Assembly (NCBI RefSeq): GCF_013618635.1 | Contig: NZ_JABLSJ010000004.1 | Coordinates: 248,001-312,000 of the forward strand | From: Thalassobacillus sp. CUG 92003 | GTDB lineage: Bacteria; Bacillota; Bacilli; Bacillales; Halobacillaceae | Reading direction: 5' to 3' | DNA length: 64,000 nucleotides | Shown here: positions 28,875-37,995 of the stretch, one piece after another | Layout: every line of letters starts with the position of its first letter | Position numbering within the stretch: position 1 is the stretch's first letter | Notes under the pieces: model-generated | Told to the model about the DNA's origin: nothing | Seen by the model: the letters and a program-made list of their open reading frames with translations, nothing else | The model's database searches: none | Program-made: the position numbers and the translations under genes

Positions 28875-29747
28875 CTACCCCTCTGTCACTAACCGTTTTA
28901 GTTTCGTTAAAAAAGATGATGATGTTGGCGAAGGAGGTGCCTTCCGGTCATCTACAAATGTACGAGTGAGACGGTGCAAGCTTTTGCTTACCTGACACTT
29001 CTGGTAGCGTAAGATGAAGGGTGTTTGTTCTGATACAGCTTGTTTAACATGCTTATCATCGGGTAGAATACCAAGCAATATGACATCACATTCTAAAAAT
29101 CGGCTCACCACCGACTGCAATCTCGTAAAAGCCCTTCTTCCTTCTTTTTCACTATCAACACGATTGATAAGCAGATGGATCAAAGCATGTTTGTTTCTTA
29201 GATTGATATGTTTAATCATGGCGTAAGCATCTGTAATGGAAGTCGGCTCAGGTGTAGTCACAACAATCGTTTCATCGGCAGCCGAAATAAAAGCGAGACT
29301 ATCATCTGTCGCCCCGGCACCCATATCAAATAAAATATAATCATAGTGTGAAACCAAAAGCTCGAATTGCTCGATAAACTGCTTATAACGCTGAGAATCC
29401 AGGTTGAAGATACCACTTAAACCAGAACCGCCCGATATGTAAGACAGGGTATTTGGTCCTGATTCTATAATATCATGAATGGCGAGATTTTCATAAAACA
29501 TATCGGTAAAATGATGGTTAGCTGCCAAACCCAAAAGCACATCAATGTTTCCCATACCGATATCCAAATCAAATAACAGCACACGCTTCCCCTTTTCAAT
29601 TAAGCTTAAAGCGAAATTAAGAGAAAAGTTCGATTTTCCTACGCCGCCCTTTCCGCTCGTAATGGCAATCGTTTTCGCCCGTTTCAAGCCAGCCTGTGAA
29701 AACTTGAATTTATTCCGAAGTTGCTCAGCTTGATCAGCGGCCATCAT
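28875..29747 (-). CDS. flhG: MinD-like ATPase FlhG (YlxH)
   Basis: About 290 residues. It works with FlhF in setting flagellar number and position and interacts with FliM/FliY C-ring parts. The deviant Walker A TSGKGGVGKSNFSLNFA lies near residue 30, switch I/II Asp motifs LLFDLDIGMGNID near 55 and ILFDMGAGATD near 137. I take the ATG at 29747 (SD GGTGAAG); a TTG frame extends to 29759. It overlaps the flhF stop by 14 bases. Confidence 0.94.
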   Translation of the reverse strand: MMAADQAEQLRNKFKFSQAGLKRAKTIAITSGKGGVGKSNFSLNFALSLIEKGKRVLLFDLDIGMGNIDVLLGLAANHHFTDMFYENLAIHDIIESGPNTLSYISGGSGLSGIFNLDSQRYKQFIEQFELLVSHYDYILFDMGAGATDDSLAFISAADETIVVTTPEPTSITDAYAMIKHINLRNKHALIHLLINRVDSEKEGRRAFTRLQSVVSRFLECDVILLGILPDDKHVKQAVSEQTPFILRYQKCQVSKSLHRLTRTFVDDRKAPPSPTSSSFLTKLKRLVTEG

Positions 29748-30885
29748 CTTCACCAACAATCTGCTTCACGAGCTGGACTTTACTGCCTGGTTCGATATCA
29801 TCCGGGACATTTTGACCACTTGTCATATAAGCTATTCCTTTAGAGTGGGTTACCACAAGATTAAAAGCGGCTCCATAGCTGGCTGTCTCATCAGCTTTAG
29901 TAAAGATAAAGCGCTCAATCGGGACCTCGTTGAACTGCTGAAAGATCGCCGTCATATCTTGTGATTTAGCCGTTAAAGCCATAACGAGGTACGTTTCTGT
30001 ATCATGTGAGAATTCAATTGCATCCTTAAGTTCCTGAATGTAGTGAGCATCTCGAAAGTTTCGCCCCGCTGTATCTACTAAAACGAGGTCATAACTGTTA
30101 AAAGCCTCTTTTGCTTTGCGATAGTCCTCAAGGTTATAGGCAACTTTCAAAGGGATATCCAATATCTTGGCGTACGTCTGTAATTGGTCTATCGCAGCAA
30201 TCCGGTACGTATCTGTCGTAATCAAAGCGACCTTTTTTCTATGATTCAAAACGGCTTCCCCGGCGATCTTCGCCAAAGTCGTTGTTTTCCCAACCCCTGT
30301 CGGTCCTACTAAATGGACATATTTTTTTTGAAAATCAAGCGGCCCAAAAGAGGCGTCCGGCATTTCGTTTTTCATTGCGCTCTTGAGCAAAGAAGGAATG
30401 TCTTCATAATCAAAATGTGCTCTGTTATCATTTACAGCCTCGATGATTCGAGTAGCGATATCCTGAGCGATCCCTTGTTCCACCAGGTATTTACGCCACG
30501 TATCGAGCTCTTCTCCGTAACGGGAGGGGGCGCTTTGCTCTCCGATTAAACTTTTCAATTCTTTGATTTCTTTCATCAAATCGGCATCTCGAGATGTTTC
30601 ATACGCTTCATTGTGCCCGTCATTATCCCCCAGGTTCAAAGGAGTTGAAGACGAAGGGGTAGGTGAAGGGACAGGTTTGGATTGATTGAATGACGCTGAT
30701 CCCTGTTTAAGCTCATCAGGGTCTAATGCAGCGATCACTTCAATGCTTTTTTTCTTGAATAATCCAAGAAAATGTCCTTTTTTCACTTCTTTTGAGTTTA
30801 AAATAACAGCGTCAGTTCCTAAATCCTTTCTCACCTTCTGCATCACTTCCGGCATCGTATCAGCTTCAAATTTCTTTACCTTCAT
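29734..30885 (-). CDS. flhF: Flagellar SRP-like GTPase FlhF
   Basis: 383 residues: a basic/polar N-terminal B region, an N domain, and an SRP-type G domain. P-loop [18 protein letters not shown] lies near residue 192, TDTYRIAAIDQLQTYA near 224, DTAGRNFRD near 270, and the TKADE specificity motif near 330. FlhF localises the flagellar apparatus at the membrane; its GTPase is stimulated by FlhG. It overlaps flhA by 4 bases and flhG by 14. Confidence 0.95.
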   Translation of the reverse strand: MKVKKFEADTMPEVMQKVRKDLGTDAVILNSKEVKKGHFLGLFKKKSIEVIAALDPDELKQGSASFNQSKPVPSPTPSSSTPLNLGDNDGHNEAYETSRDADLMKEIKELKSLIGEQSAPSRYGEELDTWRKYLVEQGIAQDIATRIIEAVNDNRAHFDYEDIPSLLKSAMKNEMPDASFGPLDFQKKYVHLVGPTGVGKTTTLAKIAGEAVLNHRKKVALITTDTYRIAAIDQLQTYAKILDIPLKVAYNLEDYRKAKEAFNSYDLVLVDTAGRNFRDAHYIQELKDAIEFSHDTETYLVMALTAKSQDMTAIFQQFNEVPIERFIFTKADETASYGAAFNLVVTHSKGIAYMTSGQNVPDDIEPGSKVQLVKQIVGEDDGR

Positions 30886-32915
30886 GCGACATTCACCACC
30901 CCTACACTTTGGACTTCTACTTGTGGTTCGAGTTCGTTATAGGATAAAACAACCACCTGAGGAAGGAAACGGTCCAGCAATTGTTTCATGTACATGCGAA
31001 CCGCTGGTGAGCACAGTAAAATGACTGTTTCCTCCTGTAATGACAATTGCTCAACTTGCTTTGCCACCGATTCAATAATCGTTTGCTGCGAATCAGGGTC
31101 CAACGCCAAATAACTGCCATGCTCGGTTTGTTGGATATGTTCTGCAAGCAGTTTTTCAACACCACCTGCCACTGTTATGACTTTCATGGATTTGTCATCT
31201 TTAGCATATTGCTGCGTAATTTGAGCCGATAACGATTGTCTAACATATTCAGCTAATAATTCCGTGTCATTGGTCATTTTGCCGAAATCGGCAAGTGTTT
31301 CAAAAATGACCGGTAAGTTTTTCACAGAAAGATTTTCACGCAATAGCTTGGCTAATACTTTTTGTACATCACCAATCGATAAAGGGTCCGGTGTGACTTC
31401 ATCTACCAAAATCGGGTAAGACGCTTTCAAGTGGTCAATCAAGCTCTGTGTTTCTTGTCTGCCCAGTAATTGATGGGCGTGTTGTTTAATGACTTCTGTT
31501 ATGTGGGTCGAAACGACCGACGGAGGATCCACGACCGTATAGCCTGACAATTCCGCTTCGTCTTTCATGTCTTCCGTTATCCACTTGGCTGGGAGACCAA
31601 AGGCCGGCTCTTCTGTTTGAATGCCTTCGATTTCATCATCTTCTCCCCCTGGACTCATCGCTAAGAAATGGTCCAACAGCAGTTCTCCACTCGCAACCTG
31701 GTCCCCTTTCACCTTCAGACGATATTCATTCGGGTTCAACTGGATATTATCTCTAATGCGAACCACGGGTATGACAATCCCCAGTTCGATGGCCAATTGC
31801 CTTCTGATCATGACAATACGATCAAGAAGGTCACCCCCCTGGTTGGTGTCTGCAAGCGGGATAAGCGCGTAACCAAATTCAAATTCTATCGGATCCATGC
31901 TGATCAAGTTCACTACATTATCTGGTGATTTCATCTGATCGCTTTCCTGTTCATCGGTTTCTTCCGGCTCGGCGAACTCTGGCTCATCATCCGTGCGTGA
32001 TAACCAGTAACCTCCAAAGATCAATACGCCGGCAATCATCGTTGTCAAAAAGAAGTTGATCGGGGTCAATCCCAGGAAGAAGATGGTCCCTCCTGCAATA
32101 TACAAGAGTTTCGGATAGCGCAGGAGCTGGTTGGAGACATCGGTTCCCAGATTCCCCTGAGAGGCGACGCGCGTAACGACAATGCCGGTCGCAGTGGAAA
32201 TCAATAAAGCAGGGATTTGACTGACCAGTCCATCTCCCACCGTGAGACGCATGTATGTATCCATTGCTTCTGTGAAGCTCATGTCCATTTGCACCATCCC
32301 GATGATCAACCCGAAAATGATATTCATCAGCACGATGATGATCCCGGCAATGGCGTCACCTTTCACAAATTTACTGCCACCATCCATAGCGCCATAAAAA
32401 TCAGCTTCCTGTTCAATTTTTTCTCTTCGTTCTTTAGCCTGCTGCTCGTTGATCATGCCAGCATTCAAATCTGCATCTATGCTCATCTGTTTCCCGGGCA
32501 TCGCATCAAGCGTAAACCGGGCTGCCACTTCAGAAACCCGTTCAGCACCTTTCGTGATGACGAGAAACTGAATAATGACAAGAATAACGAATACAACAAA
32601 TCCGACGAGGGGGTTGCCGCCGATAACGAAGGAACCAAAAGTATCGATAACACCCCCGGCATTCGCCTCAGAAAGAATCGACCTGGTCGTTGAAACGTTC
32701 AACCCGAGTCGGAACAAGGTAAGCAAAAGCAGTAAAGAAGGAAAAATGGCGAATTGGAGTGGTTCTTCCATATTCATAGACACTAAGATGACAATAAGAG
32801 CAAGCGTGATATTAACGAGAATCAAAAAACTGAGCAGCCAGCCCGGTAACGGGATGACCAACATGATAATAATTAAAATAACGCCTAATAATACAGAAAG
32901 ATCCCTGGGTGCCAT
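30882..32915 (-). CDS. flhA: Flagellar export-gate protein FlhA
   Basis: 677 residues. The N-terminal half has about eight membrane helices with the conserved LLLLTLFRLGLNVSTTRSIL loop near residue 60 and FVKGDAIAGIII near 190. After a charged linker (~320-345), the C-terminal cytoplasmic domain begins with DPIEFEFGYALIPLAD near 350. That domain forms the nonameric ring that receives export chaperones and substrates. It sits between flhB and flhF. Confidence 0.97.
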   Translation of the reverse strand: MAPRDLSVLLGVILIIIMLVIPLPGWLLSFLILVNITLALIVILVSMNMEEPLQFAIFPSLLLLLTLFRLGLNVSTTRSILSEANAGGVIDTFGSFVIGGNPLVGFVVFVILVIIQFLVITKGAERVSEVAARFTLDAMPGKQMSIDADLNAGMINEQQAKERREKIEQEADFYGAMDGGSKFVKGDAIAGIIIVLMNIIFGLIIGMVQMDMSFTEAMDTYMRLTVGDGLVSQIPALLISTATGIVVTRVASQGNLGTDVSNQLLRYPKLLYIAGGTIFFLGLTPINFFLTTMIAGVLIFGGYWLSRTDDEPEFAEPEETDEQESDQMKSPDNVVNLISMDPIEFEFGYALIPLADTNQGGDLLDRIVMIRRQLAIELGIVIPVVRIRDNIQLNPNEYRLKVKGDQVASGELLLDHFLAMSPGGEDDEIEGIQTEEPAFGLPAKWITEDMKDEAELSGYTVVDPPSVVSTHITEVIKQHAHQLLGRQETQSLIDHLKASYPILVDEVTPDPLSIGDVQKVLAKLLRENLSVKNLPVIFETLADFGKMTNDTELLAEYVRQSLSAQITQQYAKDDKSMKVITVAGGVEKLLAEHIQQTEHGSYLALDPDSQQTIIESVAKQVEQLSLQEETVILLCSPAVRMYMKQLLDRFLPQVVVLSYNELEPQVEVQSVGVVNVA

Positions 32916-32933
32916 AATGATTCCTCCTTCCCT

Positions 32934-34016
32934 CTAAACGGTTCGCTGCAGCTGATAGACATAAGCGAGAACTTCTGCTACAGCCTTATAAAATTGCTCA
33001 TCAATCGGTTCATCAATGTCTGATTCCTGATATAGAGACCGGGCTAAAGCACGGTTTTCAATCGTGACGACATCATTTGCTCTGGCCACTTCCTTGATTT
33101 TCTGGGCGATGAAATCCACGCCTTTGGCCACCACAATGGGAGCAGACGCTTTATCTTCATCATATTTTATCGCTATGGCGTAATGGGTCGGGTTGGTGAT
33201 GACGACATCCGCCTCCGGCACTTCACTCATCATGCGCTGCATAGACATTTGCCTTTGCTTTTCTTTAATCTTCGAATTGACTTGGGGATCGCCTTCCATG
33301 TTCTTTGTTTCATCCTTAATATCTTTCTTGGACATCCGAATGTTTTTCTCATGGTCATATTTTTGATACGTGTAATCCAGTACAGACAACAGCAGTAATC
33401 CTAAAGCAGAAGCAAGCCCCATGATGACCGTCGTTTCTCCAAAGAACGCCAACGCCACGTCGACCGATTTTTGTGACATCATCAATATTTCATTTTTGTT
33501 TATCCAAATGATCGAAAATGTGATTGTTCCGATCAATGTGATTTTTAACAACGATTTCACCAGCTCCACTAGAGCCCGAGCAGAAAAAATCTTTTTGGAT
33601 CCTTTAATGGGGTCAATCTTTTTCAAGTCGAATTTCAACGGTTCACCTGTAAACATGACCCCAACCTGAAGCAAATTGGATGCGATGCCCGCAACAATCG
33701 CCACTCCCATGATCGGCGCCAGCGCTTTACTTATTTCGATTATCGATTCTATAAATACCTGATACACATTTTGCTCGGTAAGATCCCAATGCATATACTC
33801 TTGAAAGGCATTTTGATATAAGCCGGTGAAAATATCTTTCAAAAAACCACCAATTATGTATAACAACCCGAACACAAACAGCATAAGAATAGCTGTATTG
33901 ACATCCTGACTTTTGGCAACCTGGCCTTTTTTCTTGCTATCTTCCCTTTTTTTCGGGGTCGCTTCTTCAGTTTTTTCCTCAGCTGCAAAAAATTGCAGGT
34001 TCAGTTTCAGCTCCAT
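32934..34016 (-). CDS. flhB: Flagellar export switch protein FlhB
   Basis: 360 residues with four membrane helices and a cytoplasmic tail. The self-cleavage site NPTH is at about residues 275-278 in VVITNPTHYAIAIKYD; cleavage changes export specificity from rod/hook to filament proteins. SKKDIKDETKNMEGDPQVNS near 235 is the linker signature. It starts 2 bases after fliR. A separate small gene at 60176-60445 resembles only its C-terminal part. Confidence 0.97.
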   Translation of the reverse strand: MELKLNLQFFAAEEKTEEATPKKREDSKKKGQVAKSQDVNTAILMLFVFGLLYIIGGFLKDIFTGLYQNAFQEYMHWDLTEQNVYQVFIESIIEISKALAPIMGVAIVAGIASNLLQVGVMFTGEPLKFDLKKIDPIKGSKKIFSARALVELVKSLLKITLIGTITFSIIWINKNEILMMSQKSVDVALAFFGETTVIMGLASALGLLLLSVLDYTYQKYDHEKNIRMSKKDIKDETKNMEGDPQVNSKIKEKQRQMSMQRMMSEVPEADVVITNPTHYAIAIKYDEDKASAPIVVAKGVDFIAQKIKEVARANDVVTIENRALARSLYQESDIDEPIDEQFYKAVAEVLAYVYQLQRTV

Positions 34017-34018
34017 CG

Positions 34019-34798
34019 CTAGGCGCCTCCAATGATACGCATAAGTTCTCTCATCGTGTTAAGCATGGTCTCGAATAAGTTTTGAATCAACATGATATAG
34101 AAACTCATCGCAATTAACAGCATGACAAACGAAACAAAAATCTTTAACGGCAGCCCGACGACAAACACATTTAATTGTGGAACTGTCCTGGCAATGATCC
34201 CCAATGCTACATCCACCAGGAAGAGGCACCCTACAACCGGAATCGCCATTAAGAATGCAATGACAAACATGTAGTTGAAGGTTTCAATGACAAAATTGAT
34301 CAACCCTTGTTCCTGGAGAGGGATCCATCTTTCAATCGGGATAAGTTCATAGCTGTAAAAGATCCCATCGATCATAAGGTGATGCCCATTCACAGCAAGG
34401 ATGAACAAAAGTGTAATCGTATATAAATATTGTCCGATGAGTGGGCTCTGGGCGCCGGTCTGAGGATCGATGACATTCGCTATCGCAAACCCCATCTGAA
34501 AATCGATAAATCCACCTGCAATTTGAACAGCAGCCAGAATAATGTAGGCCAACAACCCGACGGCAAGACCGACAGCCGCTTCTTTTAAAATCAGTAAGAG
34601 ATACGTACCATCAATTGCGAGATCAGGAATATCCAGCGTTGTCACCATGATCAGAGCTAAAAAAAAGCTTAGCCCCAATTTATGCTGAGTCGGCAAATTA
34701 CGATAAGAAAAAATCGGCAGCGCCACAAAGAACGCAATCACCCTGACAAACACTAATAAAAAGGCCGGTACCATTGAAAAATTAATGTATTCGATCAT
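34019..34798 (-). CDS. fliR: Flagellar export protein FliR
   Basis: About 259 residues, mostly hydrophobic, with six predicted membrane stretches. It forms the FliP5Q4R1 export gate. Typical sequences are FFVALPIFSYRNLPTQHKLG near residue 27 and FQMGFAIANVIDPQTGAQSP near 100. The frame can begin at GTG 34801 or ATG 34798; I prefer ATG. It lies between fliQ and flhB with 2-base gaps. Confidence 0.95.
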   Translation of the reverse strand: MIEYINFSMVPAFLLVFVRVIAFFVALPIFSYRNLPTQHKLGLSFFLALIMVTTLDIPDLAIDGTYLLLILKEAAVGLAVGLLAYIILAAVQIAGGFIDFQMGFAIANVIDPQTGAQSPLIGQYLYTITLLFILAVNGHHLMIDGIFYSYELIPIERWIPLQEQGLINFVIETFNYMFVIAFLMAIPVVGCLFLVDVALGIIARTVPQLNVFVVGLPLKIFVSFVMLLIAMSFYIMLIQNLFETMLNTMRELMRIIGGA

Positions 34799-34800
34799 CA

Positions 34801-35070
34801 CTAACCGACCAGCATATTCAAGTTATTAAATACCTCAGTAGCAAACTGCATCATTTGGGTCAGCATCCAGGGGCCAAAAAACACCAAACCGATTAAAACC
34901 GCAACAATCTTTGGAATAAACGCTAATGTTTGTTCCTGTATTTGTGTTGTTGCTTGAAAAATACTGACGAGCAGTCCTACTGCAAGGGCCAGAATCAACA
35001 AAGGGCCGGTGACGAGGAGGGTTGTATAAATCCCTTTCTCGGCAAGACCAATTACCATCTCGCTATTCAT
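34801..35070 (-). CDS. fliQ: Flagellar export protein FliQ
   Basis: 89 residues, two membrane helices, the family's standard length. LLVSIFQATTQIQEQTLAFIPK near residue 32 (split at the Q-rich centre) is its hallmark. FliQ packs around FliP in the export gate. Position between fliP and fliR is invariant. Confidence 0.95.
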   Translation of the reverse strand: MNSEMVIGLAEKGIYTTLLVTGPLLILALAVGLLVSIFQATTQIQEQTLAFIPKIVAVLIGLVFFGPWMLTQMMQFATEVFNNLNMLVG

Positions 35071-35091
35071 CTTAGATCGTCCCTTTCCACA

Positions 35092-35757
35092 CTAAAAGCC
35101 TTCCAACAAGGATTGTGTAATCAAGTACCAGCCATCGACTAATACAAAGAGTAATATTTTAAAAGGCAGCGAAATCATCACTGGCGGAAGCATCATCATC
35201 CCCATGGACATTAGAACACTCGCCACAGCCATATCAATAACTAGAAAAGGAACGAATATCATAAATCCCATTTGAAAGGCCGTCTTCAATTCGCTGATGG
35301 CAAATGCCGGCACCAACGTCGTTAACGGAATATCCTGAATATTTTCTGGACGTTCCATTTCCGAGTAATTCATAAATAAAGCTAGATCTTTTTGCCGTGT
35401 ATGCTTGGACATGAATTCCTTGAACGGTGCACTCGCTTCCTCATAAGCTTCATCCAATGAAATCTCTTCATTGAATAAAGGCGTGAGCGCCTGGTCGTTC
35501 ACCTCTTGCAAGGTAGGCGCCATAATGAAAAAAGTGAGGAATAAAGCAATGCCGATCAACACTTGATTCGGCGGCATCGATTGCGTAGCTAGAGACGTCC
35601 GTACAAAGGAAAGTACAATGATGATCCTTGTGAAACACGTCATTAAAATTAAGATACCGGGAGCCAACGATAGTACGGTTAAAAGTATTAACAGCTGAAC
35701 AGAAGTGGAAATATTCTCGGGATCTGAGCTCGAAAAAATATCGACAAACTCATTCAC
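35092..35757 (-). CDS. fliP: Flagellar export protein FliP
   Basis: 221 residues. LAPGILILMTCFTRIIIVLSF near residue 32 and QMGFMIFVPFLVIDMAVASV near 160 are the two FliP signatures. The N-terminus is a short hydrophobic region rather than a long cleavable signal peptide. It makes the core pentamer of the export gate. Its start overlaps the fliO stop by 4 bases. Confidence 0.96.
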   Translation of the reverse strand: MNEFVDIFSSSDPENISTSVQLLILLTVLSLAPGILILMTCFTRIIIVLSFVRTSLATQSMPPNQVLIGIALFLTFFIMAPTLQEVNDQALTPLFNEEISLDEAYEEASAPFKEFMSKHTRQKDLALFMNYSEMERPENIQDIPLTTLVPAFAISELKTAFQMGFMIFVPFLVIDMAVASVLMSMGMMMLPPVMISLPFKILLFVLVDGWYLITQSLLEGF

Positions 35758-36419
35758 TCGCGATCCCCCCTATCCGCTGTGTCATCGTTATGTACCGAGT
35801 GTTTTCTATTTTTCTTAAGCTGAGACAATTCTTTATTGAACAGATGTTGAAATTGCACAGCAGAAGACTGGTTTTGTTTCTTGCGAGAATCTGCTTTTTT
35901 CTTGATGAGCTGCTGCAAAGCACTCGTGGACATTCTGTCATCATGCTGTTCGGATAACAAATCGTTCTTCGTTTTTTCATCTGTAATTTCAGTCATCATC
36001 TCCACCGAGTCGCCCACACCGATTACAAAAACCTGTTCGCCGATTCGCACCACTTGTAACGATCGGTTGGGTCCAAGGGAAAGTCCCCCGAGGTTCTCTA
36101 ACGTCTTGACTTTACTGAATAATTTATGGCGATTATTAAAAAACTTCAACAACCCATAAATGAGCCCTAAAATTAACACAAGCGCAATAAGCAATTTAAT
36201 TAAGTTCCATCCTAAAGATCCGTTATCGTCAGGAGCAGCTTGATTACTCTCTTCGTTTTCATCTTGCGTTGGCCCTTGTTGAAACTCCGAACACCCTTCC
36301 TGTTCAGGATTCTCTGCACATTCGGTTACAGACGGAGAAGCCTGAACATGTTGAGGAAGATAAAACCAGGGTGAACAAACGATGATAAGCATGCCTAAGG
36401 TGAGAAAAACGTTTTTCAT
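35754..36419 (-). CDS. fliO: Flagellar biosynthesis protein FliO (FliZ)
   Basis: 221 residues. Signal peptide at residues 1-27 (MKNVFLTLGMLIIVC...VQA), a polar outer region with two cysteines (C34 and C43), and one membrane segment near 75-95. A basic cytoplasmic tail has NLGGLSLGPNRSLQVVRIGE near 105. FliO helps assemble the FliP ring and is dispensable in some bacteria. Named FliZ in B. subtilis. It lies between cheY and fliP. Confidence 0.88.
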   Translation of the reverse strand: MKNVFLTLGMLIIVCSPWFYLPQHVQASPSVTECAENPEQEGCSEFQQGPTQDENEESNQAAPDDNGSLGWNLIKLLIALVLILGLIYGLLKFFNNRHKLFSKVKTLENLGGLSLGPNRSLQVVRIGEQVFVIGVGDSVEMMTEITDEKTKNDLLSEQHDDRMSTSALQQLIKKKADSRKKQNQSSAVQFQHLFNKELSQLKKNRKHSVHNDDTADRGDRE

Positions 36420-36436
36420 GATTGATAGACTTCCTT

Positions 36437-36799
36437 TTATGAAAGTGCTTTCTGAATCGCCTCGATTACGCGATCAGCTTGAAACGGTTTGACGATGAAA
36501 TCTTTCGCACCGGCCTGGATAGCATCCACCACCATTGCCTGCTGGCCCATGGCTGAACACATGATGACGGTCGCATTAGGGTTCAACTCTTTTATCTCTT
36601 TAAGCGCTGCAATGCCATCCATTTCCGGCATGGTAATATCCATTGTAACGAGATCCGGCGTTTCTTCCTTATACAGTTCGACCGCTTTTTGACCGTCTTC
36701 TGCTTCCCCGGCAATTTCGTAACCATTTTTGGTCAAAATATCTTTGATCATCATACGCATGAATGCTGCATCATCCACAATTAAAATTCGTTCTGCCAT
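36437..36799 (-). CDS. cheY: Chemotaxis response regulator CheY
   Basis: 120-residue single receiver domain. Acidic pair D9-D10, phospho-acceptor D54 in VTMDITMPEMDG, the Thr/Ser position in MCSAMGQ near 84, and Lys in FIVKPFQ near 106. In Bacillus CheY-P promotes counter-clockwise rotation (running) by binding FliM. CheC and FliY, both in this operon, dephosphorylate it. It lies between fliY and fliO. Confidence 0.97.
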   Translation of the reverse strand: MAERILIVDDAAFMRMMIKDILTKNGYEIAGEAEDGQKAVELYKEETPDLVTMDITMPEMDGIAALKEIKELNPNATVIMCSAMGQQAMVVDAIQAGAKDFIVKPFQADRVIEAIQKALS

Positions 36800-36816
36800 C
36801 TTTATTCCTCCTAGAT

Positions 36817-37995
36817 TTAACGTAATTTTTTCAAACGGTCTTTTTGACTCAAAATGTCGGTCACCCGTACACCGAAGTTTTCATCAATGACCACGACTTC
36901 CCCTTTGGCCATGACCTTATCATTAACATGAATATCAACAGGTTCGCCTGCCAATTTATCCAACTCCACCACGGAGCCTGAGGTAAGCTCTAAAATTTCT
37001 TTAATCGTCCGCTTCGTTCTCCCCAGTTCCACGGTGACTTTTAATGGAATATCCATCAACATGTCCAGGTTCCGTTGTTCTGAGTCGGTTAACTGAACCT
37101 GGTCGAACTCTGAAAACTCCGCATTTTGCACAGCCGAACCACTCAGCTGCTTACCTTGCTGAGCACCGAGCAGTTCAGGGTCTTTGGAGTGAGCCTCACT
37201 TGCAGGTTCATTTGCGGAATGGCGTGAAGCCTGCGGGGAAACACTCGAGGACGCGGTTACTGGCTGCTTAACTTCTTCTTCGGTTTGATTGGCTATTGTT
37301 GATTGTTCGGACTTATCCTGGGCAGGATTCATCAAGCTTTCGACTAAATCTTTGGCAAAGTCCTTGGGAACTAACTGCATGATTCTGGAATCAATGAGTT
37401 CACCTACTTTTAATTGAAACGCTATATTGACAAGTTGCGCTTCATCAGGCACCTGCTCCGGGCTCTCTTCTTCCTCTAAATCCAGAATATTGATGGTTGG
37501 AGGTGATATATCCACTTTTTTATCAAATATGGTGGACATACTTGTTGCAGCTGACCCCATCATTTGGTTCATCGCTTCCTGCACAGCGCTTAGATGAATA
37601 TCATTTAATTCCTCTGCAGGGCTTGTGCCATCTCCTCCCAGCATTAAGTCGGCAATGATAGCCGCATCTTCCGTACGGATGACCAACAGGTTTTCCCCTG
37701 AAAAACCGGCTGTATATGTTACTTGAACTGACACATGTGGTTTCGGGAATTCCTCTGGTAACCGCGACCGTTGGATGACGGATATTTCCGGTGTTGTAAT
37801 CTCTACCTTTTGATTAAGTAATGAAGAGAGAGCTGTAGCCGAGCTGCCAAAGGAGATATTGCCAATCTCCCCCAAGGCGTCTTCTTCCTGGTTGGTTAAT
37901 TCACTCACTGATGACGGCGCTTCGTTCTCGGCTTCATCGTTGTTTCCTTTTAGCAATGCATCTATTTCATCTTGCGAAAGCATATCATCGCTCAT
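36817..37995 (-). CDS. fliY: Flagellar switch phosphatase FliY
   Basis: About 392 residues from the ATG at 37995, overlapping fliM by 11 bases; the longer frame to 38022 lies in fliM. The N-terminus has the CheY-P docking motif SQDEIDALLKG, like FliM. A CheC-like domain follows with both phosphatase motifs (EIGNISFGSSATALSSLL near 45 and AVQEAMNQMMGSAATSM near 145). A Gln/Ser-rich linker at about 250-300 leads to a C-terminal FliN/SpoA domain (DIPLKVTVELGRTKRTIKEI near 315). Confidence 0.96.
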   Translation of the reverse strand: MSDDMLSQDEIDALLKGNNDEAENEAPSSVSELTNQEEDALGEIGNISFGSSATALSSLLNQKVEITTPEISVIQRSRLPEEFPKPHVSVQVTYTAGFSGENLLVIRTEDAAIIADLMLGGDGTSPAEELNDIHLSAVQEAMNQMMGSAATSMSTIFDKKVDISPPTINILDLEEEESPEQVPDEAQLVNIAFQLKVGELIDSRIMQLVPKDFAKDLVESLMNPAQDKSEQSTIANQTEEEVKQPVTASSSVSPQASRHSANEPASEAHSKDPELLGAQQGKQLSGSAVQNAEFSEFDQVQLTDSEQRNLDMLMDIPLKVTVELGRTKRTIKEILELTSGSVVELDKLAGEPVDIHVNDKVMAKGEVVVIDENFGVRVTDILSQKDRLKKLR

